A program made the translations under genes and the position numbers. This document shows, piece by piece, positions 1 to 9,589 of a stretch of DNA of 60,473 nt. Source of the DNA: a bacterium (GTDB lineage: Bacteria > SM23-81 > DAOVCL01). The stretch spans positions 1 through 60,473 of the forward strand of contig JAOZPP010000011.1 of NCBI GenBank assembly GCA_029932675.1, read 5' to 3'. The number at the start of each line of letters is the position of its first letter. The stretch's first letter is position 1. A model generated the notes under the pieces. It was not told the origin of the DNA, ran no database searches, and was given only the letters and a program-made list of their open reading frames with translations.

Positions 1-49
1 AGTTAAACTACCTTCCCCTCATTGTCAAGGACGAGGAGGTCATTTGACC

Positions 50-3000
50 TTATTTGAGCAAAACCATTTTTATGGTTTTGGTATACCCCCCTGCTTTTAG
101 GCGGCAGAAGTAGATGCCACTGCCCAGTCCCCTGGCATTCCAGCGGACAGATCTTCTGCCCGGCTTCTCGTTTCCATCAACCAAGCTTGCCACCTTCTGG
201 CCCAATAGATTATAGATCGTAAGGGTGACTTTGCTTGGTTTAGGCAGAGAATAGGTGATTTTGGTAGCGGGGTTGAAGGGATTGGGGTAGTTTGGATACA
301 GGTTGTAGGAGGTGGGTAGTTGAACCTCTCTTCTTTCCACCACCCCGCTTACCAGGCTATCATAAAGGGCCTGGGCTTGGTCGGCGTTGAAGTCCAAGTC
401 CTCCAAGTCCCAGCCTGCCAATACAGCGAAAGCCACCTTTTGGCTATCACCCGGGGAGAGGGAAAAGGGGCCCGCGGAGGCCACTGCTGACCAGTCGTAA
501 GTTCTTGTGCTGGAGGAGTCATGGAGGGTTCCATTGAGAAATTGGAATTTTGTCTGCTCAGATGGTTCCGTCTCCGGATAGATATAAGAGTAATGGTCGA
601 TCAGGCTTAAGTTGGCAGGAGATTTGGGGTAGAGGAGTTTAACCCCCATGATCGGGGTCTCCGGGGCATAATACATATAGACCAGTCGGCGATCTTCGTC
701 CACCATCCCCTCGTTGGACAGAGGATCAACTAAATCGTAGTCCATAAATTGTCCTACATAAAGGCCTTCTATATTGCTTTCCCCCTGGTTAAAGAGAGTG
801 TAATCTAAGATCACAAAGTCATTGTAAGGCGAATCGACCCAAGCCCAACTGTTCTGGATAATAGTTAAACCCTTGGCTAAGGGGTGGCCAGAATCGTCAT
901 ACTCTGCCCATCCATCCTGGTCTGAGTATATCAGATTACCCATTTTCAGCCTTCCGTCAGGCTCCGCGGTGGTCATCCAGTCCATATCTACCCCCCCTGA
1001 AGGGTTATAAAACCTGTCTACCAGGTAATCAGGGCTTGTCCCGGCAATCAAGGCCCCATAGTAGAGGTAGTTCTCACCATCCTTTGGATAGGTGAACCCA
1101 TGGCCTCGGCCGTCAGGAGAATTGAAGCCAAAGGCTCCGTAACCGGTGACTGTAAAGATAAGGTTCCCTACATCGTGATCTGCCCATTCGTACCTGGGAA
1201 GGCCTATCCTCAGGGGGAGGTCAATTGTATCCCCCCATCCATCTGTGGTTTGGAGATAGAGGGTGATTGGAATTTCCACATCCTCCGGCTGTTGGGCGTC
1301 AGCCTGGAGAACAAAGGGTTGGGATGAATTATCCCCCCATCTCCAGATGGGAATACTCTCAAATGAGGAGACCGAGTCCAATATGGTTATATGGGGGGTA
1401 TTGATCCGGAGGATGGCGCTCAATCCAGTAGCCTCTGCAGAACCCTTGTTCTCCAATGTTAGGATAAGGTTGACCGTCTCCCCTGGCTCGAAGGCCCCAT
1501 TACCGTTGCCCCCAGTGTCCTCAATTGCCGTTCCCTTGAGGAAAAGGGAAGGGGAAAAGACCTTAAAATCGAGTCCCTCCTCCCATATATGATCGGCCTG
1601 ATCGCTAAACTCCAAGGTGAAACTTAAGACCTGTTGATTGGTGCAGGCCAAAGCCACTTGAAAGAGGAAGGGGGTAGGACTAACCGCGAGGCTTCCAGCA
1701 GCTATGTCTCCCCAGTCAATTAGGGAATCGAAGACCGTTACTCCAGGCTCGATGGCCGATAGTTTACCCCAGACCCCTATGGCCTCCTCATCCCCTGGAT
1801 TCTTAGCGGTTAGCTTCAGCTCTACCTTCTCCCCTGGATTCAGGGTTCCGTCCCCGTTTCCCCAGCTTTCCCCCAGGGTATCATCATCGATATCGTAGCC
1901 CTGACAGTAGACGAATGGCCCAGCAGGGACTACATCTATTTTGCCTTGGAAGGGAAGGTAATTGTGGGCAGCTACTGTTATCAGCAGGGAACCGGCCTGG
2001 AGAGGGGAGAATTGGAGGGGGAGATTACCGGAGTGATCGGTATAACCTATTTGGATGAGCTCTCCGGCTTGCACAAGGGAGACCATGGCTTTGTATACCG
2101 GTCCCTGGGAGGAGCTAACTTCCACGCTTAAAGTACAGGGCATCAGGGGGATGGTTTGTGAATAGGCCACTGTGAGGCTCTCCGGAGTATTGGTCCACAC
2201 CGGCATCTCCGGATCCCCCAAGAGGTTGAGCTCATACTGACACCACCTCAAATAGGGATCTGTTGCGGTGACCGGGACAAGCCGACTCTTCGATTCCGCA
2301 TGGGTAACCCCTAAGTGGTAGTGGCCGGTAAACAGGGAGGCGAAGAACTCAAAGTCATACTGGTCTGATGGTCCGGCACCAGGGTCGCCTGGGGTGCCAA
2401 AACCATACCGGGAGTTGCCAATGTAGCCCACACCACCGCCATTAGGGTTGTTTATAAAGTGTTCCCCTATGCAGTCGCTGTAGTCAAAGGCACCGGAGAT
2501 GCAACCACCTGAATAGAAGATCGACCAGCGGCGAAGGTTGGAGAGCGTATCCATGTCTTGATTGAAGATGCCTCCTTGTTCCCCCATCCGCAACACATTC
2601 CAATTGGCGTGATCATTGTGGTTTATGATATGATAGCCCTCGTTCATCGCCGCAAGGGCTGCTGCCGGGCTGAGGTCGTGGTGGTCATGGTCATCATAGA
2701 GCCTGGTGATGGAGAAGCTGGAAGGAACAAAGTAGCTGATATAATCCTTAGCTTCCCCCCCCGGAGTATATGGGTAGTCCGGCTCATCCCAAAGGGTACC
2801 GGCCAGGAAGAGCATCTTGAGCTGGTAGTCAAGCGGTGGATTCTTTTCGTATTCTAAGACTTTGCCCACAAATGTCTCCGCCTCTAAGGAGGTGTTCACC
2901 GGGGCCCTCCCCACGAAGATATCTGGATACATATCTACCTCATCATCCAGTTCACCGAAGAGCCCATTCCCGTTAGCATCCCAACTTCCATCCAAATCGG

Positions 3001-3952
3001 AGTAATATTGGTCACAGGGTAAGGTATCCGCATATCCACCGGCGCTCACCCAAGCCTTACGACAGGGAACAACCTCCACATCACCCCCCAAGAGAACCCA
3101 GACTAATCCGGAGTCCTGATAGGCTATGCGCAGGTAGTTGCGTAGCTTCTCCGCATCATCGTTTCCCCAGTAGTTATCCCTTATCCAGGAAATAGTGCGG
3201 ATAGTTGCCGAGATCCCCTTTTCGGTCTTCCAGTCGGCCAATTGTTGAAACTCTGGGGCCAAGGCGGAAGAAGTAACGATCAGATATTCAAATCCCTCAA
3301 AGTGGAGGTAGACTTGGTTGGTAGGGGGAGGAATTTCGAGCGGGTTTATTACCAGGTCTTTTACAATCTGCTCATAAAGTGCCTGGGCCTCCTGGCTTCT
3401 GCCCCTTACGGAAAGGGACGGTCTGGACGGGATAAGATCTAAGGAGAGTTCTAACTTAGTGTAGAGGGTGAGAGATCCTTTGGCGGGTATGTATTGCAGG
3501 GGGTAGATCAGAAGTTTGGCCAATTTGTAACCCCCCAGGGAACCACATCCGGTAAGCTCGGCTATCCTCCCCGGGTATGGTTGGGGGGAGGAGTAAATTG
3601 TTGAGTCAGGTGGCACAAACCCCCCTGGCCTGCGGGAGATGGGTTGGGGGGGCTGTGCAGGATATATCTTGAAATTCCCAGGGATTACTTTCTTGTCGGC
3701 CGAGACTACCTGCATTCCCACTGCCTCCATCCCAGCGGGAATGGAGATGGTCACACTGGCCAAGGGGAGCTCTGGACGTCCCGCTTGGTTGGTGGAGAGA
3801 AGTCCTTTCATCCTCACCTGATTATAACCCATCAGTTTCTTAAATGATAGGTCCTGGTAAGGGAATGTTATTATCACCTTTTGCTCTCCACCGAGGGCGG
3901 CGGAAGCAGCCGAAAGAAGGCCCAACCCCAGTGCCAAAATTAGCTTTTTCAC
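50..3952 (-). CDS. C25 (gingipain-type) cysteine peptidase with T9SS sorting tail
   Basis: Secreted or surface protease, 1300 aa. A GTG start at 3952 is chosen because AGGAG lies six bases before it and the next residues (KKLILALGLGLLSAASA) form a signal peptide; the reading frame stays open 45 codons further upstream, but that part overlaps the promoter. A peptidase C25 domain covers roughly residues 230-600. The probable catalytic His is in NHNDHANW (about residue 445) and the catalytic Cys in SGGCISGAFDY (about 484). A middle part of Ig-like/CARDB-type beta domains follows. The last 80 or so residues are a type A T9SS sorting domain (YPNPFNPATKI, then SGIYFCRL and a basic end). Known family members leave the cell through the type IX system; no T9SS machinery is in this window. 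Monocistronic with its own promoter. Confidence 0.92.
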   Translation of the reverse strand: MKKLILALGLGLLSAASAALGGEQKVIITFPYQDLSFKKLMGYNQVRMKGLLSTNQAGRPELPLASVTISIPAGMEAVGMQVVSADKKVIPGNFKIYPAQPPQPISRRPGGFVPPDSTIYSSPQPYPGRIAELTGCGSLGGYKLAKLLIYPLQYIPAKGSLTLYTKLELSLDLIPSRPSLSVRGRSQEAQALYEQIVKDLVINPLEIPPPTNQVYLHFEGFEYLIVTSSALAPEFQQLADWKTEKGISATIRTISWIRDNYWGNDDAEKLRNYLRIAYQDSGLVWVLLGGDVEVVPCRKAWVSAGGYADTLPCDQYYSDLDGSWDANGNGLFGELDDEVDMYPDIFVGRAPVNTSLEAETFVGKVLEYEKNPPLDYQLKMLFLAGTLWDEPDYPYTPGGEAKDYISYFVPSSFSITRLYDDHDHHDLSPAAALAAMNEGYHIINHNDHANWNVLRMGEQGGIFNQDMDTLSNLRRWSIFYSGGCISGAFDYSDCIGEHFINNPNGGGVGYIGNSRYGFGTPGDPGAGPSDQYDFEFFASLFTGHYHLGVTHAESKSRLVPVTATDPYLRWCQYELNLLGDPEMPVWTNTPESLTVAYSQTIPLMPCTLSVEVSSSQGPVYKAMVSLVQAGELIQIGYTDHSGNLPLQFSPLQAGSLLITVAAHNYLPFQGKIDVVPAGPFVYCQGYDIDDDTLGESWGNGDGTLNPGEKVELKLTAKNPGDEEAIGVWGKLSAIEPGVTVFDSLIDWGDIAAGSLAVSPTPFLFQVALACTNQQVLSFTLEFSDQADHIWEEGLDFKVFSPSLFLKGTAIEDTGGNGNGAFEPGETVNLILTLENKGSAEATGLSAILRINTPHITILDSVSSFESIPIWRWGDNSSQPFVLQADAQQPEDVEIPITLYLQTTDGWGDTIDLPLRIGLPRYEWADHDVGNLIFTVTGYGAFGFNSPDGRGHGFTYPKDGENYLYYGALIAGTSPDYLVDRFYNPSGGVDMDWMTTAEPDGRLKMGNLIYSDQDGWAEYDDSGHPLAKGLTIIQNSWAWVDSPYNDFVILDYTLFNQGESNIEGLYVGQFMDYDLVDPLSNEGMVDEDRRLVYMYYAPETPIMGVKLLYPKSPANLSLIDHYSYIYPETEPSEQTKFQFLNGTLHDSSSTRTYDWSAVASAGPFSLSPGDSQKVAFAVLAGWDLEDLDFNADQAQALYDSLVSGVVERREVQLPTSYNLYPNYPNPFNPATKITYSLPKPSKVTLTIYNLLGQKVASLVDGNEKPGRRSVRWNARGLGSGIYFCRLKAGGYTKTIKMVLLK

Positions 3953-4063
3953 GATATTCTCCTTTCTATCTGTATCTGATTCATCCAGATTTTGCGGCCT
4001 TAGAGAGGAACATCTGGAAGCCAAGTGCCCATTGGAAGGCGAAGTCTTGACCCTTAAAGTAAA

Positions 4064-4092
4064 AAAGTAACTATTTTGGGGGAGCAAGTCAA
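4064..4092 (-). promoter_or_regulatory. Sigma70-like promoter of the C25 peptidase gene
   Basis: On the minus strand TTGACT (4087-4092) is followed after 17 bases by TACTTT (4064-4069). The 5' untranslated region to the GTG at 3952 would be about 100 bases. This shows that the upstream codons of the open frame are not translated. Confidence 0.5.
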
Positions 4093-4207
4093 TCTTTTTT
4101 TGCCAATTGAAACCGATAGATAATCAGCCCGTATAACTAATTGGCGTTCCCTTACTAAAGGGTAATTTTCCCGGTAAAGAGAACCTCTTTGGGGACAGCA
4201 ATTTCCC

Positions 4208-4237
4208 TTGACAACGGGTCATTCTTTCCCCTAAATT
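4208..4237 (+). promoter_or_regulatory. Sigma70-like promoter of the radical SAM cluster
   Basis: TTGACA at 4208-4213, then 17-18 bases, then TAAATT at 4232-4237. It faces the radical SAM gene at 4344. The rest of the 390-base divergent gap (3953-4343) shows no gene. Confidence 0.5.
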
Positions 4238-4343
4238 CTCCAGTGGGTTGATCTTTGGCGAGCGTAGGGAGCTGAGTTTTTAGTGGTAATCTTTATCCTA
4301 TCCCTGTCTGCCGAGCGAAAACCTTTCTCGGGGGATTGAGTAG

Positions 4344-5330
4344 ATGATTTTGAAAGGGCTGGACCTCATCCTTACCTATGAGTGCACCGGTTCCTGCGCC
4401 CACTGCTGCTACCGGGCAGGGCCGGGACGAACCCAGTCTATGAGCATAGAAGAGGTAAGGGCCTACTTAACCGCGGTGAGCGACCAACCGCTGGAGTGGA
4501 TTCTCCTCTTTGGAGGTGAACCTTTCCTCTGCTATGACCTACTGCGGGAATCGGTGAGGGTAGCGGCCCCTCTTGCCCGGGTGCTTGTCTTCACCAACGG
4601 CTACTGGGCGGAAGATGGGGACATTTCCCGGCGACGCTTGGCTGGATTGCAGGAGGTCGGTCTGAACTACATCCTGTTTAGCGTGGATGCCTTCCACCAA
4701 GTGCATGTCCCTCTGGAACGGGTTGCCATGGGCATTAGGACAGCGCGGGAATTGGGGTATGCAACCATCGAGGTTGACAACCGCTACCTGGGTGGTCCGG
4801 ATGCAGATAACCCCTTCAACCAACGGACTCGGATGATCATGGACCGCCTGGCCGAGCTCTGCGACCTTTCTGGTGTGAACTTGATCCGAGGCCCAGTGGG
4901 GATGGTGGGACGTGCTGCCGACGAATTGAGCCCCTATATGAAGCCACGGTCCACTCTGCCATCTGAGTGCTTCCTGCCAGACTACTTTGGGGGCGACCTT
5001 CGTTGTCCCACTGGCCTGGAGATCCATCCTGGCGGCTGGGTCAACCTTTGTGCGGGTTTGGCGCTGGGCAACGCCCGACGAGATCCTCTCGATGAAATTT
5101 TGGCCAGTTATGATCCGGATACCCATCCCATCATCCGCTTGTTGATGAGGGAAGGACCAGGGGGACTGTTGAAATTGGCAGAGCATTACGGCTATTTACC
5201 GGAGAGAGGGTGGGTGGATGGCTGCCATCTCTGTTACCAGACGCGTCGTTTCCTGCGCCCTTACTATCCCGATTTATTAGCCCCTACCACCCCCTACATG
5301 GAAAGCACCGGTCAAACCCAAAAGGGATGA
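4344..5330 (+). CDS. Radical SAM protein
   Basis: 328 aa. The N-terminus has the radical SAM cluster motif CTGSCAHC (Cys 14, 18 and 21), which binds a 4Fe-4S cluster and SAM, followed by the GGEP motif (LLFGGEPF, about residue 55). The C-terminal third has further cysteines (CFLPDYF, LRCPTGLEI, VNLCAGL, GCHLCYQ) that could form an auxiliary, SPASM-like cluster; this is inferred. First gene of a same-strand run with a Cys-rich protein, aldo/keto reductase, methyltransferase and two acetyltransferases, so a role in modifying a peptide or small metabolite is possible. Substrate unknown. The start is the first ATG, preceded by GGGGGATTGAG. Confidence 0.85.
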   Translation: MILKGLDLILTYECTGSCAHCCYRAGPGRTQSMSIEEVRAYLTAVSDQPLEWILLFGGEPFLCYDLLRESVRVAAPLARVLVFTNGYWAEDGDISRRRLAGLQEVGLNYILFSVDAFHQVHVPLERVAMGIRTARELGYATIEVDNRYLGGPDADNPFNQRTRMIMDRLAELCDLSGVNLIRGPVGMVGRAADELSPYMKPRSTLPSECFLPDYFGGDLRCPTGLEIHPGGWVNLCAGLALGNARRDPLDEILASYDPDTHPIIRLLMREGPGGLLKLAEHYGYLPERGWVDGCHLCYQTRRFLRPYYPDLLAPTTPYMESTGQTQKG

Positions 5331-5403
5331 AGAGGTTCATCCTCGGGGAGCACTGCAGAAGGAGGCATTTCCCAGGAAGTTCTATTTGCTATGGGGAGCG
5401 CAG

Positions 5404-5794
5404 ATGGAGAAGAATAGACAACTGGTGGGAGTTCTATTGGGTGAGGCATACACTGCTGAGAAGGCCAAGCAAATCGCTGATATCTATAGCCATTGTCCAT
5501 ATTCCATAGGGCTACTTAAGTGCAGGGTGCACGGTAATTGGCGGCTCTTCCCTGCCCCCGGATCACCGCTGGTGGTTGGAGTGGGTTGCCGAGCACCCAG
5601 GGCAGACCTTAGGTCTCAGGAGGGCAGAGGTCTTCTTCACCCAGGGGATTAAGGCGAGAAGTCCCTGGGCGCGGGGGGAGGTGGGGCCCATCCTGGAGCA
5701 AGCACCTTGCGGGGCAGATTGTCGGGAATGTCCCCGCTGGCATAAGGAATGTAATGGCTGTTCGGCATCCAGGTACTATCAGGAGAGGGGTTGA
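5404..5794 (+). pseudogene. Cys-rich (DUF3795-like) small protein, frameshifted at a C5 run
   Basis: Two overlapping frames read as one gene of about 130 aa. Frame 1 starts at ATG 5404 (GGGGAG at 5393-5398) and reads MEKNRQLVGVLLGEAYTAEK up to WRLFPAP. From there the sensible reading is in frame 2: DHRWWLEWVAEHPGQ, then a Cys cluster CGADCRECPRWHKECNGC and a stop at 5794. Removing one C from the CCCCC run at 5555-5559 joins them. The Cys spacing resembles the metal-binding motif of DUF3795-type proteins, though here it is C-terminal. It lies between radical SAM and aldo/keto reductase genes. Function unknown. Either a real mutation or an assembly error. Confidence 0.6.
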
Positions 5795-5867
5795 AAGGCG
5801 GAGAGCAGGGTTGCCACCCATAGATGCAGTGTCCCTACCACTGAAAAGGGCTAAATGGAGGAGGGAG

Positions 5868-6986
5868 TTGAAATACAGGAAGTTAGGGAAGTCAGGGCTG
5901 GAAGTTTCCGTCATTGGACTGGGGACTTTGGCCATGGGGGGAGGGGGGTATGGTCCAGTCGACGATAGGGAGTCAATCACCACCATTCGTCGGGCAATTG
6001 ATCTGGGGGTGAACTTCATCGATACCTCGGATAACTATGGCCTGGGCCATGCCGAGGAGGTGGTGGGACGGGCGATAAAGGGGTCAAGGGAAAGGGTTAT
6101 CCTGGCCACCAAGGGAGGAACCCCCTGGGATAACCAAGGCCGAGTGGTCATCGACTGCCGTAAGGAAGTGATCATCCGTGCGGCAGAGGAGAGCCTGCGG
6201 AGGTTGGGGACCGATTGGATCGACCTCTATCAGATCCACACCCCTGATCCTCAGGTTCCCTTCGAGGAGACAGCAGGGGCCTTGCAAATCTTAATCCGGG
6301 AAGGCAAGGTTCGTCATATAGGCCTGTCCAATTTCTGGATGGAAGAGATCAAGGAATGGGTCTCCATCGATGGGATTGTCTCCTTGCAGATGCCCTATAA
6401 TTTTCTCCATCGTGACATTGAGGAGGATCTCCTCCCCTTCTGTCGAGACCAGGGGGTTGGCCTTATCTCCTATACCCCACTTCTGATGGGGATGTTTGCT
6501 GGAAGGATCACCCAGGAGACCAGGTTCGATAGAGATGACCACCGGTCCCTATATCCTCAATTTCAGGGAGCCTCCCTACGGCAATGTCTTGCGTTGACCG
6601 ACCGGCTGAGGATGATTGCTCAGGAGTGGGGGATGACCCTGGCCCAGCTTGCCCTTTCCTGGGTGATCTCTCGTCCCGGGATAACCTGCGCTATCCCGGG
6701 AGCAAGACACCCTAATCAAGTCGAGGAGAACGCCGGTGCAGGCAGACGGATGCTCACTGAGGGTGAGCTGGGGGAGATCGATAGGATCCTGGATGAGGTA
6801 GGAATAGAGGCCCAACGGTTAATGCCGATGAGGGTGGTTAAGGTAAAAAAGGGACCACGCGGTGCGGTTGGTTTGTTGGAGGGAGGGCTCAAACTTGGGG
6901 TTCCCAATTCCGTGGTCCCCGGGGATATGGTGGAGGTAGACATCGTCAAGGGGAAGGTGGTTGGCCTCTTTAGGGGATCAAATTAA
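5868..6986 (+). CDS. Aldo/keto reductase with C-terminal extension
   Basis: About 372 aa. The TTG at 5868 is preferred: GGAGG at 5857-5861 is six bases upstream and the protein then starts LKYRKLGKSGLEVSVIGLG, the usual start of the family; the longer open frame overlaps the preceding gene. An NADPH-dependent carbonyl reductase fold is expected. The catalytic tetrad is visible: Asp and Tyr in DTSDNYG, Lys in VILATKGG, His in LYQIHTPD. After the barrel there is an extra stretch of about 50 residues (GLLEGGLKLGVPNSVVPGD onward) that looks like a small beta domain and is unusual for the family. It overlaps the methyltransferase start by one base (TAATG), so translation is probably coupled. Confidence 0.88.
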   Translation: MKYRKLGKSGLEVSVIGLGTLAMGGGGYGPVDDRESITTIRRAIDLGVNFIDTSDNYGLGHAEEVVGRAIKGSRERVILATKGGTPWDNQGRVVIDCRKEVIIRAAEESLRRLGTDWIDLYQIHTPDPQVPFEETAGALQILIREGKVRHIGLSNFWMEEIKEWVSIDGIVSLQMPYNFLHRDIEEDLLPFCRDQGVGLISYTPLLMGMFAGRITQETRFDRDDHRSLYPQFQGASLRQCLALTDRLRMIAQEWGMTLAQLALSWVISRPGITCAIPGARHPNQVEENAGAGRRMLTEGELGEIDRILDEVGIEAQRLMPMRVVKVKKGPRGAVGLLEGGLKLGVPNSVVPGDMVEVDIVKGKVVGLFRGSN

Positions 6987-7774
6987 TGGTCAACGATAGG
7001 GCTATTTTCAGGCGGGAGCAAAGATTACGGAGCTGGTTTACCCGGGGGAGTGATCCAATCCAAGGGGTTGTGGATGGTTTGGACATTGGTTGGGGGGGAG
7101 TGCAAAGTTGGGCTACAGCCCAGATCTCCCTGCCCAGCCGAACAAGGCACCTAGACTTCGCCTGTGGTTACGGCACATTTCTTGCCGAGTTGGGATGGAG
7201 ATTCCCCGATTTGCAGCTCTTCGGCCTGAACATCGACTTTGCTGGGCCGCATGGTTTGGCCCGACCCCTGTTGGCAGAGGCAGGAGTAAAGGTCAGGCTT
7301 GTGCAGGCTGATGCACGCCAGATGCCCTTCGCCTCGGGGACCTTTGATTCGGTGAGCTGCTTCCTTGGGCTCCAAGATGTGGAGATTGGCTTTGGACCCA
7401 AAGGGGTGAAGGCTACTTGTTTGGAAGCAGTGCGGGTACTGCGACCCCAGGGGACCTTAGTCCTGTTGGACAAGTATCCATTCCCCTGGTTTGAGGCCCT
7501 ACTGGATGGGCTGCCAGTGGTGGTTACCGCACGGAAAGAGCGGCCTCTAAATGTTCGCTGGAACCGCAAGATAGCAGAGCGAGCTGTTTCTCTCTACGCC
7601 GATGGATGGGTGGCACAGGCCCGCTCCACCGACCGGAGAGCCCAAGAGCAGCTTCGGAGAAAGGTTCTCAGCCGGATGACCGCGGAGCTCGAAGGCCAAT
7701 TGACCACCCAGGGGTACTGGGTGCCCTTTGGACCGGTGAGGATGCTGCTCGCGCGGAAGGTGGGCAAAGGATGA
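6986..7774 (+). CDS. SAM-dependent methyltransferase (class I)
   Basis: 262 aa. Rossmann-type methyltransferase. Motif I is HLDFACGYGTFLAEL (about residues 52-66), followed by an acidic strand end (LFGLNID) and a motif IV-like stretch FDSVSCFLGLQD. The acceptor cannot be told from the sequence. The start ATG overlaps the stop of the aldo/keto reductase (TAATG). Part of the same transcription unit as the radical SAM gene and the acetyltransferases. Confidence 0.85.
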   Translation: MVNDRAIFRREQRLRSWFTRGSDPIQGVVDGLDIGWGGVQSWATAQISLPSRTRHLDFACGYGTFLAELGWRFPDLQLFGLNIDFAGPHGLARPLLAEAGVKVRLVQADARQMPFASGTFDSVSCFLGLQDVEIGFGPKGVKATCLEAVRVLRPQGTLVLLDKYPFPWFEALLDGLPVVVTARKERPLNVRWNRKIAERAVSLYADGWVAQARSTDRRAQEQLRRKVLSRMTAELEGQLTTQGYWVPFGPVRMLLARKVGKG

Positions 7775-7778
7775 GGTT

Positions 7779-8738
7779 ATGGTGAAGATCCGGTTGATGG
7801 GCGAGAAGGACGCGGCTGCGGTTCGCCAGGTAGATGCCCTTGCCTTCTGGGCCTGGGCAAAGGAGGTAAAGGGGGAGAGGGCGTCTATGTTCCGGAGAAC
7901 GCTTACTAACATCCTAATTTGTCGGGAGAAGGACCCCGAGGGGTGTTTCGTCGCTGAGCGAGAGGGCCAAGTGATCGGTTTTATCTTCTCCCGCACCTGG
8001 GGGGGTGTGGGATGGTTTGGCACCTTCGCCCTTCTTCCCGAATACCAGGGGCAAGGTATAGGCAAGCGGCTAATGGCAGCCAGCCTGGGATACCTACAAA
8101 GGGAACCCGGGCGCCTTATCGGATTGGAGACTATGGGTGAGAGCCCCTCCAACCTGGGCCTTTATCTGCGGCAAGGGTTCTGGCTCCGATTTCCCACCCT
8201 CCTGATGGCTAAGCGATTGGAAGGGAAACCGAGAGCGGATGAAGACCTTCCGCGCTGGTCACTGGCCGACCTCAGAAGCCAGGGATCCTGGTTGAAAGAT
8301 CTCCGGGAAGCAACGGGGCAAATTTATCAAGGATTGGATTACTCAAAGGAGATCACCAGTACAGCCCAACACGGCTTAGGGGAGACGCTCATCCTGATGA
8401 GGGAGGGGAAGGCTGTAGGGATGAGCGTTACTTGGTTGACCAGTGGTTGGGAGGGATGGGGTGAGGAACGAGCAAGCGTGCAAGTTCTCGCCCTCCATCC
8501 TCGATATACCAGTGAGCAGACCCTCTATGCTCTCCTTGCTGCTACTGAGGGTTTAGCTTACGCTTATGGCAAGAAGCTCGTTACCTTACCGGTAAATGGC
8601 CAACAGGGTTGGGTGGTGGAGCAACTTTTGGGGAGGGGCTATAGGGTTGAAGGGGCCGCCCTGCGGATGACCTGGCGAGGAACCGCGGATGGTTTGACCG
8701 CTCAGCGGTGCGCAGATCTTTCCCGCTGGGCAGGATAG
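7779..8738 (+). CDS. Tandem GNAT-fold acetyltransferase
   Basis: 319 aa. The N-terminal half is a GNAT domain with the acetyl-CoA binding motif A (LPEYQGQGIGKRLM, about residues 88-101) and a GLYLRQGFW motif B region. The C-terminal half (about 170-319) has the secondary-structure order of a second, degenerate GNAT domain (VLALHPRYTS...LYALLAATEG). Double-GNAT proteins of this size are common. The substrate is unknown. Begins four bases after the methyltransferase stop. Confidence 0.8.
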   Translation: MVKIRLMGEKDAAAVRQVDALAFWAWAKEVKGERASMFRRTLTNILICREKDPEGCFVAEREGQVIGFIFSRTWGGVGWFGTFALLPEYQGQGIGKRLMAASLGYLQREPGRLIGLETMGESPSNLGLYLRQGFWLRFPTLLMAKRLEGKPRADEDLPRWSLADLRSQGSWLKDLREATGQIYQGLDYSKEITSTAQHGLGETLILMREGKAVGMSVTWLTSGWEGWGEERASVQVLALHPRYTSEQTLYALLAATEGLAYAYGKKLVTLPVNGQQGWVVEQLLGRGYRVEGAALRMTWRGTADGLTAQRCADLSRWAG

Positions 8739-8757
8739 CTTAGGGGGGAAGCTTTCC

Positions 8758-9561
8758 ATGGAGATCAAGCCAATGGATGAGGGATCGCTCTGGGAGGTGG
8801 CCAGCTTCTGTTATCCCCATCCGGAACGGGAGGATGCTTACGCCCCAGGGGACAGGGAACGCTTTCAAAGGGGTTATCGAAGACGAGCCGATTACCTGAG
8901 GATGATGCTCCCCAGGGGAGGCCGGGTGCAGATCGCCTACAGGGAGGGCCAGCCCGTGGGGTTCATCGAATATTATCCCATTGAAATTACTAACCTCGAG
9001 GTGGATGGCCAAGGGTTTATGGCCATCTGGTGCATCAATGTGCGAGAGGGAGAACGGAACAGAGGCATCGGTTCAAGCCTGGTCAAGGCATGTCTGGATG
9101 ATGCCCGAGGGTTGGGGAGGAAGGGGGTTGTGGTTACCTGTTGGGATCCCTTCTGGATGCCAAAGTCCATTTTTGAACACCATGGCTTCACCGATGTGGG
9201 CCAGGCGGGAGGGGGTGGGAAGGTGTTCTGCAAGGCCTTCGCGGAGACCAGACCACCGCGCTGGATAGGGAGAAAGCCGACTTTTCATCCCCTGCAGGGG
9301 AGAACTTCCCTCGTCCTTGACATCTATCACACCGACCGCTGCCCACTCCACTGGCGTAACCTTCAGCTTGTATTGGAGGTGGCCGAGGAGTTCGCTCCCC
9401 GCATCGTGGTGCGTAAACACCCCACCGACGAGCGGGCCAAAATGCGCGGATATGGCACGGCTTTCGGCATCTACCTCAATGGCAGGCTTATCGTTGCTGG
9501 GCCCATGGCCAGTCGAGCGGGGATAAGGGAGAAGGTTGAGGAAGAACTGCAAAGATTGTGA
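8758..9561 (+). CDS. GNAT acetyltransferase with YoaP-like thioredoxin-fold tail
   Basis: 267 aa. Residues 1-150 are a GNAT domain; motif A reads EGERNRGIGSSLV. Residues about 175-267 resemble the YoaP C-terminal domain, a thioredoxin-like fold: DIYHTDRCPLHWRN, a helix, then GIYLNGRLIVAGPMAS. Only one cysteine is present at the position of the usual redox pair. Last gene of the cluster beginning at 4344, 19 bases after the preceding acetyltransferase. The YoaP assignment is from remembered motifs; the GNAT part is secure. Confidence 0.75.
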   Translation: MEIKPMDEGSLWEVASFCYPHPEREDAYAPGDRERFQRGYRRRADYLRMMLPRGGRVQIAYREGQPVGFIEYYPIEITNLEVDGQGFMAIWCINVREGERNRGIGSSLVKACLDDARGLGRKGVVVTCWDPFWMPKSIFEHHGFTDVGQAGGGGKVFCKAFAETRPPRWIGRKPTFHPLQGRTSLVLDIYHTDRCPLHWRNLQLVLEVAEEFAPRIVVRKHPTDERAKMRGYGTAFGIYLNGRLIVAGPMASRAGIREKVEEELQRL

Positions 9562-9589
9562 GGGGCCGCACCCAAGGATTCCCCCCCAC

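Noticed and set aside
3953-4087. Upstream extension of the C25 peptidase frame
   Set aside because: It covers the promoter and lacks a signal peptide; the GTG at 3952 explains the gene better.
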